NCBI GenBank assembly: GCA_025618425.1
Contig: CM046833.1
Span: 7,183,538-7,247,537, forward strand
Direction of reading: 5' to 3'
Source: Heliocidaris tuberculata
Lineage: Eukaryota > Echinodermata > Echinoidea > Camarodonta > Echinometridae
DNA: 64,000 bases
The notes beneath the pieces are model-generated. The model worked only from the letters and a program-made list of their open reading frames with translations. It was not told where the DNA came from and made no database searches. Below, in pieces: positions 56,455 to 64,000 of the stretch. Every line of letters begins with the position of its first letter. The stretch's first letter is position 1. The position numbers and the translations under genes are program-made.

Positions 56455-57185
56455 GACACATTTTTCCTTATGTATATCATCGATGCCGACGATGATGTCG
56501 ACCACCTTGTCAATAACGATGTCAACCACGATGTCGAACACGATGTCGAACATGATGTTAAACACGATGTCCAATACGATGTCAAGAATGATGTCCAAGA
56601 TTAAGTCCAAGATAAGGTCTAAGACGATCTCCACAGGTTGATATCAATATCATCAATATCAGATGGTGTAAACTGAGAATTTAGGCAATATATGCTCCAC
56701 GATGGAGTCAGGATATAAATTCTGAAATTTCTGTGGAAGCTCCCAGCTTATATACAATCTCAACCCTTTATTACAATTTTCTACCTTCCACTACAACATT
56801 CATGAAGGTTTGGAACTTTCTTGTTAGTTCCACATACTTCTAGTTGTAACAAACAAAAGAAGGGGATTTCAATGATCTATTTATAGACTCATTGCAATGT
56901 AATACACTCTTACTAATAACTTCATGCAAAGGTCAGGTAAACAGGTCACAACATGCAATTACATTGTTACTATCATACAATACATCACACATAATTTAAT
57001 GATCTAGAATGTTCTTCCTGTACTGGATGTGCATTATTTAATCTGTAATTGATGATTATTTCACTGTTACAGAGTACACTGACTTTTACATCTGGATAAT
57101 GAATTCTCTTCTATATATTTCTATGTTCATAAATACATAAAGAAAATTGGAAAATAGCTTCCTTAAAGAAGATTCTTCAATTATA
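56455..57185. repeat. 12-bp-repeat element, second copy
   Basis: Contains the GATGTCGAACACGATGTC array (56480-56635) and the same tail as at 7860-7910 (AGGTTGATATCAATATCATC). It occupies the place where copy A has 24480-24990 with the weak candidate first exon of gene 2. Confidence 0.6.
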
Positions 57186-58072
57186 TAACAATCCACAATG
57201 CAACATTGTAAAACGTTTGTGTTTTAGCCCAGTTTTTATGCACTGAATTAACAGTAATTTTCAACGGGTTATGTAATTTACTGTTTCTAAAACGAAGTGA
57301 TAATGAATTCACTTTGATCTTTGAATTAAAAGCTGTGAGAGGACCAATTTATTCAGAGCTAATTAACGAAATAGACTGGATTAGAAACTACTTTTCTTAT
57401 ACATTTTTTTCTCACTTATTCCTGTTTGAGATTAATCAAAGTGAAAATCAATTAATGGCGAATTGTTCATCTCCAAAACCCTGATATGCCACAAGTATTA
57501 TCTCAGGGTTTTTTAGAGATATTTTTACACATAAAGACACTTGCCTTATTTATGTTCTATTCTGTACAAAGAAAGAAGTTTACAACAGAAAATACGCTAA
57601 GATTATCTAAACATGTTCAAGTTTGGGTGAGTTTGAATTCTCTTTAGAAAATCACGGGGATTCATATTACGAAAGGACATTTTTTCTGTTAAAAATACAC
57701 TTTTTACATGCAGTGAATAAATAAATATTCTATTCATCAAATTCATCAAAGCTTTCAATACATCAAACTTCACAACATCATAAGCCATTCACGTATTAAA
57801 CATAAGTAAACCCTTTCAAAGGGGGATTGTTCAAAACTAAACTAAATAACTAAAGTTTTAAACATAACAGGTAATAATTGAAAAATGTTTAACATGCATA
57901 TAACATTTTCGGAAACAAAAATTACACTCTGGGCTCTGGCTAATTTTAGGGTAGGGTAATTTCGCTTCTAAAGAATAACCTATCAGCGTATGCTTCATGA
58001 AAATTGGAATGTCAATTTTTTTATTTTTTTATTTTTTTTTATTATTATTATTTTTGTTGTTTGTGTGTGCAG
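57186..58072. other. Upstream flank of gene 5, second copy of 24.99-25.80 kb
   Basis: Closely follows copy A up to the V acceptor TTGTGTGTGCAG. A small extra piece (about 57357-57415) is private. No signal peptide exon. Confidence 0.6.
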
Positions 58073-58119
58073 ATGCATCCCAGAACAAGACTGTGATTAT
58101 GGGTAATGAAGTTACATTG
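58073..58119 (+). pseudogene. Gene 5 V exon, 5' end only
   Basis: Nearly identical to the start of the gene 2 V exon (ATGCATCCCAGAACAAGACT, then GGTAATGAAGTTACATTG) and then abruptly joined to LINE sequence. Confidence 0.8.
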
Positions 58120-58540
58120 ACAAGATGACCCATGACCATCAACGGGTGAAAGCTGCTTGGACTCGGGATGGTCGAGTCATCGCCTTTTTGCCAGCAACCG
58201 ATGGCAAAGAAATAAAGAAACCCATCTTTTCTGAAGCGGACTTGACCAGGCTTTAAATTCAAACCTTTGACCAAATAACTCGATAGCTCTTGCCACGTGA
58301 TACTTACATGGTATGACATCTTTCCTTTAAAAAAAAAACAACTTACTACACTATTGGTACTGTTTTCATATGTATTTTCTTTTTACTTCTTTATTTTTTT
58401 AATATGTGTTTTTATTTTGTCTTGTATGTACATACATCTGCACAATGTTTGCGCTATGTTTTCCATCCTGTTCACGTTTTTCTTCCTTTTTCTGTTCATA
58501 CCTTCCTCTTTCTTCTCTAATTTGCCGTTTCATATTCTAT

Positions 58541-58749
58541 GGCCCGAATTCACAAAGGAGGTTTAGTTTAAACCATGGTTTAAACCCCCTCCTGGGGTTT
58601 TTAAGCGTACGTGCGCACGGAATCCGATCCAATCATATATTTTCTTTGAGCGCGCGCATGGGCAATGTGCGCTTATTTACGCTTATTTTAGTACGCTTAC
58701 GGAGGTTTAAACCTTGCCATGGTTTAAACCTCCTTTGTGAATTCGGGCC
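58541..58749. mobile_element. 209-bp MITE nested in the LINE inter-ORF spacer
   Basis: Inverted ends are GGCCCGAATTCACAAAGGAG (58541) and its reverse complement finishing GAATTCGGGCC (58749). Inside, two AACCATGGTTTAAACC-type palindromes occur. TAT flanks both sides and may be the target duplication. No coding capacity. It sits in non-coding sequence of the LINE, so it would not have harmed ORF2. Confidence 0.75.
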
Positions 58750-58858
58750 TATATGTCTCATGTGTTTATCTCTCTAGTTGTATTTTTGTTAACTGGCCGT
58801 TTTCTTATGTCTCTGTCATCAGTACTTGTTTTTATCTTGTGACCTATCTTGATCGATC

Positions 58859-60205
58859 ATGGCTCAAATAGATGACCAAAATATTTGTAATTTTCTTGAC
58901 GCTAAATTGAGTGATATCAGTGACAACACTGAAAATATTTCTATAAGATGTAATTATTCTACAGAACAACAGTTCTTTAAGTCAGTTAAAAATGCTACAG
59001 ATAAAGAACTTACCCTTCTTCATTTTAATATCCGCAGCATTAGAAGAAATTTTGACCATGTGACATCTTTTGTGAACAAAATCAGCTTAGGCCTAACTGC
59101 CATTGGTATCGCTGAAACTTGGTTCACCAATGAAAATTTGTTTGTTATTCCTGGTTATGATTTGTTATGCAATAGTAGAGTAGGCAGGCGTGGTGGTGAT
59201 GTTGTCCTTTATGTTCCATCTGGGCTAGATTATCGAGTATGTCACGAGCTTGACGTCATGACTGAAAATCTGGACGCTTTATTTGTTGAATTGTTTTTTT
59301 CTGGTAAAAATAATATCGTAATTGGTGTCGTTTACAGACCTCCCAATGGTAGTTTGAACATTTTTTTGACGAAATGCAGAGAGCTTTAGAAAGCCAGTCA
59401 CTTAATGGTAAATCCTTATTTTTGGTTGGAGATTATAATATAAACCTTTTGCAGCACAATGTCGATGCTCATGTTGATGATTTTCTGAATTTGTTATTGT
59501 CGTTTTCTTTGTTGCCCTTAATAACAAAACCAAGAAGAGTAACTGAAGCCTCTGCTACTCTAATTGATAATATCTTTAGTAACTTGCAACCTTTTCCCGT
59601 ATCTAGTATCATTGTATCGGACTTGTCTAACCATTTTCCTGTGTACACTTCAATCCCTTCGAGTAAACACCCTGTAGTCACCCCAAAGAACATTAATGTT
59701 AGAAGAAGTACTCCAGAAAATATCAATCAGTTTAAAGAGGCATTGTTGGCGACAGACTGGAGTGATGTTCTTTCAAATCAGTGTGCTGAGAGTGCCTTCG
59801 ATATTTTCATGAATAAGTTTTTTATCATTGTATAATGATAATATTCCAGTAATAAAGAGTAAAAGCAACCGTGGAAGAACCCCACGTATGCCGTGGATCA
59901 CCAAAACTATGCTGAAATCAATAAATAAGAAAAATGAGCTGTTCTACAGGTATAAGAAAGTAGGGACGGAAGCTCTAAAAGGAAATATTCTATTTACAAA
60001 AATACTTTGACTTCTGTGCTGCGTGCAGCCAAAAAACAATACTATTTTTTTACAGTTTCAATCAACTTATAATAATATCAAGGGCACGTGGAAGGTGATA
60101 AGAAATGTATTTCAAGCACCATCTAAAGTAACAAGTATAAGACAAATGAATTTAGACGACCAACTGGTTGAAGATAAAGATATCATAGTGGAAAAGATTA
60201 ATTAA
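58859..60205 (+). pseudogene. LINE ORF2 N-terminal half: AP-like endonuclease
   Basis: Starts MAQIDDQNICNF. Endonuclease landmarks are LHFNIRSI (metal-binding Asn), GIAETWF (catalytic Glu), RRGGDVVLYV, GVVYRPP, GDYNINL and the late DLSNHFPVY where a Ser-Asp-His triad is usual (here Ser-Asn-His). A frameshift near 59380 splits it into two overlapping frames, with further breaks near 59820 and 60010. The His-preceding Asp reads Asn, another sign of decay. Confidence 0.78.
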
Positions 60206-60227
60206 TATTTTTGTAATATTGGTCCGA

Positions 60228-60473
60228 CCAATACATCAGTTAAACCAGCCGTCAATTTGGAATGCGAAACACCGGATGGAATTAACAAAAGTTACGATCA
60301 TTATGAAGAATTTGTGGATAAACTCGATGTACGTCTATCTGTGTCTACAAGGACATTACAATTCATTCCAGCATATATGGAACATCAAGCAATTCACCGT
60401 ATTTTCTGCAAAGTGTCGACAAATTCACCGTCTTCTGAAATAATAGAGACTTATATTTACATTCAGAAGGAAT
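60228..60473 (+). pseudogene. Gene 5 C-like Ig exon, 3' two thirds
   Basis: The junction with the LINE is at TTGGTCC|GACCAATACATCAG. The frame continues NLECETPDGINKSYDHYEEF to IFCKVSTNSPSSEIIETYIY and ends GAAT|GTAAGC. The core Trp is Cys here (TGG to TGC), while gene 2 has Leu. The F-strand Cys deleted in gene 2 is intact. This piece shows what gene 2 lost. Confidence 0.82.
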
Positions 60474-60980
60474 GTAAGCATGATTGTGGTCGCTTAAAGA
60501 ATGAAAAAAAAAAGTTAATGCAGTTATGCTATAATGTGTAAATCGACGTGTGTCCTTTTTAGGGGAGAATCAAGTTTCCATATAAATTGTATGGCACGCG
60601 CATAATACGGCTACCCGTTCGTGGTCTTAGTTAAACAAAACATTGACGATCATGGAGCTCGTACATTCTCTATGGGAGGGAACTGTTTGAAGCTCCATGA
60701 AATGACTGACTAATCAGAAGAGACTCCCTGTATGTACAGCTCTACATCAATGGAAGAGCGCCCTCAAATTACCCAAGAAGTTATTTTACCTCCAGAAGTC
60801 AACATGTCGAGTTAGACTAGTTTACTATCTGTCTGCCGATTTGTGCTATGTATCTGTTTTTGCATCGTACATAGTGGGTGTATGTGTAGTATCATGAACA
60901 GTATACTATAATACATTGGCTTATTATTATATTACTCTTTCTTTCCCGCTTTAAATTCAAAGACTCAACTCATCCTGTAG
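60474..60980 (+). other. Gene 5 intron before stalk exon
   Basis: The first 110 bases align with gene 2's region after 27051. The rest has no counterpart in copy A. No exon. Confidence 0.6.
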
Positions 60981-61049
60981 CGAATGGAATCTCTTCAACA
61001 AAAAGTGATACATCTCATAAGTTTTCGTCGACTACCGAAGAAACCACTG
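60981..61049 (+). CDS. Gene 5 stalk exon (phase 1-1, not in gene 2)
   Basis: 69 bases between ATCCTGTAG and ACTG|GTAATA, encoding NGISSTKSDTSHKFSSTTEE followed by TTG. It is strongly Ser/Thr-rich, as expected for a mucin-like stalk, and symmetrical in phase. Different in sequence from the stalks of genes 1 and 4. Its presence here and absence in gene 2 fits a deletion in gene 2. Confidence 0.6.
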
Positions 61050-61398
61050 GTAATAACATTAATCATGATATTGACAGAACATTTTGTTGGAAAAGCAGAA
61101 CCTATAAGCTTCTATGAACCTGTCATGCTTAGTAGTTTAAGTGTATTGAACGTGTACGAAATATAAATCACGTAAACTGCTAAACATTAAATGTTTATTT
61201 CATTGCAACATAATATTCAATCTCCTGCGTAATACAATTGCCTCCGATAGGCAGTAATACGTGAGGGATACAGTAGTGTTTTCGACTTGCCCTTGAGTAA
61301 ACTTGATTTCTCGAAAGTACTTGCGATCGTGAAGGAATTTCAATTGCAATGTAAAACTATTTTTATGTTTCTTTGACGACAAGATGAAATTATCATAT
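61050..61398 (+). other. Gene 5 intron before SINE
   Basis: About 350 bases, AT-rich, no coding or repeat signal recognised. Confidence 0.5.
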
Positions 61399-61622
61399 GC
61401 CGTAGTCGTAGTCGAGTGGTTTAATCACTTGACTGGAAATGCAAGAGGTCGCGGGTTCGAACCCAGGCAATGCACTTATGCCCTTGAGCAAGACATTTTA
61501 TCTGCATTGTCCCTCTCCACCCAGGTGTTAAATGGGTACCCGGTAGGATGCGAAAGTCATTGTGGTCGGATTAGCACGTGCGCGCTTGGAAACAGGCAAC
61601 TGGCTGGAATGCTCCCACTTAA
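61399..61622 (+). mobile_element. tRNA-derived SINE (tRNA-Ser-like head)
   Basis: The head has an A box (TAGTCGAGTGGTTTAA), a GGA-anticodon-like loop (CTTGACTGGAAATGCAAG) and a B box (GGTTCGAACCC). The body contains the phrase CTCTCCACCCAGGTGTTAAA followed by TGGGTACC, known from SINEs of marine animals, and ends near GGAATGCTCCCAC. Pol III transcribed in origin. The 3' end is uncertain. Confidence 0.75.
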
Positions 61623-61627
61623 AATTG

Positions 61628-61662
61628 CAGACAGTTCCTTCCACTGCTCTTTCCAGCCATTA
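61628..61662 (+). pseudogene. Gene 5 TM-exon remnant
   Basis: GCAGACAG, then CTTCCACTGCTCTTTCCAGC CA, matches the first 24 or so bases of the gene 4 TM exon (DFHCSFQP) almost perfectly and then stops. The hydrophobic helix is lost. Confidence 0.7.
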
Positions 61663-61980
61663 GTCAATCTGCCTCGACCATATCGAAGCGCTGTGGCCAT
61701 CGATGTCATATTGAACTCCCAGCATTATCCAGCAGGCCATATCCACTCCATCTGACTATTCAAGCCACATCAACTCAACCGTACTTCTCATTTATTTACT
61801 GCATGCATCACTCGCCTTGGACGGTGTTCATACTGAACCAGTTATATTTTGTGTACTTAAGTTGATTAAGGTACAAACAAAAAACCAGACCATATGTGAG
61901 TAGGATATAAAATTCAAGCATCTGTTTGTAATTTATGTAAACTGCATTTGTTTCTTATGATCTTTCGTACATAAATAAAG
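61663..61980. other. Unassigned sequence replacing the rest of the TM exon
   Basis: No similarity to the other gene copies. It ends ACATAAATAAAG directly against the truncated tail exon, which looks like the 3' end of a retroposed sequence. Identity unknown. Confidence 0.4.
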
Positions 61981-62225
61981 AACCTATAAGACATTGCCAA
62001 TCCCAAGCTAGTACCAGCCTGCATAAATGTAAGCCCACTACTTTAAATGACGATGCGTTGTATGTAAGTCCCACACCTATCCGCAAGCACGCGAAAGCAC
62101 ACTCAGATCTTCAGGAAGAGCCTACGTATGTTAACACAGGGGAGGCATCATCATTTTGTGAAATCAGTGAAGATCATCCAAGTAAAGATGATGGCCTTGC
62201 TGATGTGCTCACAACCTATTTGTAA
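61981..62225 (+). pseudogene. Gene 5 tail exon, 5'-truncated
   Basis: The frame is open for 80 residues to TAA: it starts at PIRHCQSQ and keeps LYVSP and TYVNTGEASSFCEIS. YxxM and the upstream third are missing. A 12-base in-frame gap relative to gene 2 lies before DDGLADVL. No splice acceptor remains. Confidence 0.82.
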
Positions 62226-62790
62226 GGAATTTAAATTATACAATGTTGGCTGATAAATTAATTACCAAATCGTTTGCTCCTTTTGTTTGTATATGTACTG
62301 TGGGCTTTCCAGCCCGAAGAAATGAGCATGAATAATTGTAATCAAAAGGGATAAACGTATCTAATATACTTAATACGTGGAGTAACATTGTGATGTTAGT
62401 AATGTGGTATACCACCAACTCATATTGAAATCATTATTGGTGTACAGTCCGATGTATATATTATGATTTCAATATCATAACCCGCAACTCTAGAACTCAA
62501 CAACGTGTCATGAACAGATGAATAAAATCAGTAATCTTGCTAAATATGTGAGCCTTAAGCTCAAGCCTACCAAATGTCGATCTGATTCCTGATATTTCCT
62601 TACAGTTGTTTATAATAATATTATTCTAATGTATACATGTATCTCAAAGCATTCGCTTGGATCCAGCTGAGGCATGCGGCTTGTCTTTGTTCACAACTCA
62701 CCTGCCCCCGACAAAGGAATTAATTAATAAGCTTGAAGATTTGTCAATCTGACGGTCAATTGAATCTGGTGTGGCCGAAATCACTGGCCC
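62226..62790. other. Gene 5 3' flank
   Basis: Parallels the gene 2 3' flank to about 62458, where the segmental duplication ends. Beyond that the sequence is unique, with no gene. Confidence 0.55.
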
Positions 62791-62863
62791 ATCTCCGTGG
62801 TCTAGTGGTTAAGGCATTGGCGTTCTAAAGCCAACGACCCGGGTTTGATTCCCGGCGGAGACA
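62791..62863 (+). tRNA. tRNA-like Pol III gene (anticodon ambiguous, TCT?)
   Basis: 73 bases fold as a cloverleaf: acceptor ATCTCCG/CGGAGAC (first pair A-C mismatched), D arm GTC/GGC, anticodon stem TTGGC/GCCAA, T arm CCGGG/CCCGG. The A box (TGGTCTAGTGGTT) and B box (GGTTTGATTCC) are good and a TTTTTT terminator follows at 62864. The anticodon loop is GTTCTAAA, eight bases instead of seven, and the variable loop is four. The anticodon would be TCT (Arg) or, with a shifted loop, CTA. It could be a tRNA pseudogene or SINE founder. Confidence 0.65.
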
Positions 62864-64000
62864 TTTTTTCAGCCTTTGCAAAAAATTCAAAAAGGGAGAA
62901 CAGCTCGAGGAACTTTGATTTAAGCTACGCAACCATTATTCTCTTATTTTCATTTCTCATAATTATATATATACTAGCTGAAGTAGCCCGTGGACATATC
63001 ATCCACGGGCGCTAGCTGTGTTTATGATTAATCACAGTACGGTATATTTGTCACAATAATCAAGTGAATAAGGAAAAAAAGTCGGGTAATGTGTTATTTT
63101 TTTTACCAAGAAGTATTTACAACATGTGAGTATGTGTTATTCATCCAAATCTTGCATGAGTTCTGAAGAAAATACATTTCCATCTTGATGAAGACTAAAT
63201 GACGATTGTTTTACTTTATGAATGACTGAATAATGATATTTATTTATGTTATGTCGGCCCTGTGGCCTGTGGATGACACACTCCCATTTACACCTGGGCG
63301 GGATTCTCGCACACAGAGCATGGATATAATTATGTTCGAATAGTATATCCATGAATAGAGCTAGAGTGAGCGATTTGATCTTGCCATGTTTCTGTGGTTT
63401 AATACTCAGAGAAATTAAGGCCATAAAAACATAACATGCATAATTAGCGGTACATCCCTTGTAAAGGACGCAAAAATTAGGGAAAAATGAATTTATTGTC
63501 ATTTTCTTTTCAGGGGGATTATGGCCCCCTTATAAGTCTTGGGAGGACCGACGGATTGACCTTTCCCTACCGTACCCCCTCCCCCACCACATCGGCCTCC
63601 CGTCACCCCCAGCGCGAGGGTTAGTATCCTATACGTATTCATATCATAGTGGAAATATTTTCGAAGGAAATTTTGGTGGGGGGGGGGGGGGGACTTCTTC
63701 TTTACACCGTGGCAACTATATTCCTAAGTGTCTCATTGAACATCAACCCCCACAAAAAACAACAACAACAAACAAACAAAACAATTGTATCACAGAAAGA
63801 ATTAAGTTCAACTAAGAAACAGCCCCCCCCCCTCAAAAAAAAAAAAAAAAAAAAAAACACCAACAAACAAACAAACAAAACCTCGAAAGTTCAATGTTTA
63901 AAGTAATCGAATGCTTACAAAAATCAAACTTCCAAAGGAGCCGAATTTTCACAATGAAAAGGCAGAAAAGGTTACGGGCACCTGAATCGATCCAAATCGA
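62864..64000. other. Right end of window, no supported gene
   Basis: A perfect small hairpin, GCCCGTGGA/TCCACGGGC (62988-63012), is present. A 121-codon minus-strand frame (63137-63502) has fairly protein-like composition (for example ARIPPRCKWECVIHRPQGRH) but no recognisable family or splice context. A G-run (63677-63692) and A/C-rich low-complexity sequence (63750-63880) follow. Confidence 0.4.

Larger units (their letters stand above)
58120..60227 (+). mobile_element. Internal fragment of a CR1/Jockey-like LINE
   Basis: It begins with the end of ORF1 (RVKAAWTRDGRVIAF, then a stop at about 58253). A spacer follows with a nested MITE, then the N-terminal half of ORF2 (58859 onward): an APE-type endonuclease and the beginning of the RT linker (RTPRMPWITKTMLKSINKKN, ending near LVEDKDIIVEKIN). 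RT, 3' UTR and tail are absent. A normal LINE insertion would retain its 3' end, so a later deletion or recombination removed it together with Ig exon sequence. Confidence 0.75.
58073..62225 (+). pseudogene. Gene 5: Ig receptor relic interrupted by LINE and SINE
   Basis: Remaining pieces are the first 47 bases of the V exon (58073-58119), the second part of the C-like exon (60228-60473), a stalk exon (60981-61049), a short TM-exon remnant (61628-61662) and most of the tail exon (61981-62225). It is closest to gene 2. A LINE fragment replaces everything between the V start and the middle of the C-like exon. The tail has lost its first third. It cannot make the family's receptor. Confidence 0.8.
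44042..62458. repeat. Tandem segmental duplication, copy B (gene 4 + gene 5 block)
   Basis: Partner of 8950-28640. Private events in this copy are a LINE 3' half at 48866-50394, a 12-bp-repeat element replacing part of the intergenic (56455-57185), a LINE fragment inside gene 5 (58120-60227) and a SINE (61399-61622). It lacks the THAP transposon and the hAT-type MITE found in copy A. Confidence 0.85.

Noticed and set aside
61384..61755. 123-codon frame through the SINE
   Set aside because: Starts in the tRNA-like head of the SINE and continues into unrelated sequence; no domain.
62791..62863. Amber suppressor tRNA
   Set aside because: The CTA reading requires a loop register that breaks the five-pair anticodon stem; TCT or pseudogene is more likely.

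Overview
This is an AT-rich eukaryotic (metazoan) window. It has split genes with GT-AG introns, many AT/CA/TAA microsatellites, long poly-G and poly-C runs, and dense transposon debris: non-LTR, Penelope-like, tRNA-derived SINE, hAT-like and TTAA-type DNA elements. The repeat mix and the 'GCGCTTTACAA'-type and SINE sequences fit a marine invertebrate, most likely a deuterostome such as an echinoderm. The species cannot be fixed from the sequence alone.

The core is a plus-strand tandem cluster of related immunoglobulin-superfamily transmembrane receptor genes. The shared plan is: signal-peptide exon, V-like Ig exon(s), a second C-like Ig exon, two short Ser/Thr/Pro-rich stalk exons, a transmembrane exon, a short cytoplasmic exon, and a long terminal cytoplasmic exon. 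Every extracellular exon is phase 1-1, so domains can be shuffled or skipped without losing frame. The long tail carries YxxM (PI3K-type), YxxP and YVN (Grb2-type) tyrosine motifs, like a co-stimulatory or activating receptor. I see no canonical ITIM or ITAM.

Layout. 1-8.9 kb: repeats only. 8.95-15.1 kb: gene 1, open from V exon to stop codon (first exon not found). 15.1-25.8 kb: intergenic, holding a THAP-domain DNA transposon and a GGAGG-rich minisatellite. 25.8-28.4 kb: gene 2, broken (19-bp deletion in the C-like exon, no TM exon). 28.4-35.8 kb: repeats and a TAA-inserted R4/Dong-like retrotransposon. 35.85-48.34 kb: gene 4, with signal peptide and a first V exon at 35.85-36.62 kb (which could be a separate gene 3) and the remaining exons at 44.0-48.3 kb. 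Two indels are present, both bypassable by exon skipping. A possible small minus-strand gene sits inside its large intron (39.7-41.1 kb). 48.9-50.4 kb: 3' half of a LINE. 50.4-58.1 kb: second copy of the 15-26 kb intergenic. 58.07-62.2 kb: gene 5, a relic of gene 2 type in which a LINE fragment replaces the middle of both Ig exons and a SINE lies beside a TM-exon remnant. 62.8 kb: a tRNA-like Pol III gene.

The block from gene 1 through gene 2 (about 8.95-28.64 kb) matches the block from the gene 4 V2 exon through gene 5 (about 44.04-62.46 kb) in the same order and orientation. This is a tandem segmental duplication. Several transposons occupy one copy while the other still shows an empty site, which dates them after the duplication. 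The cluster therefore looks like a rapidly evolving birth-and-death receptor family. Its role in immunity or self-recognition is inference from architecture, not shown by the sequence.
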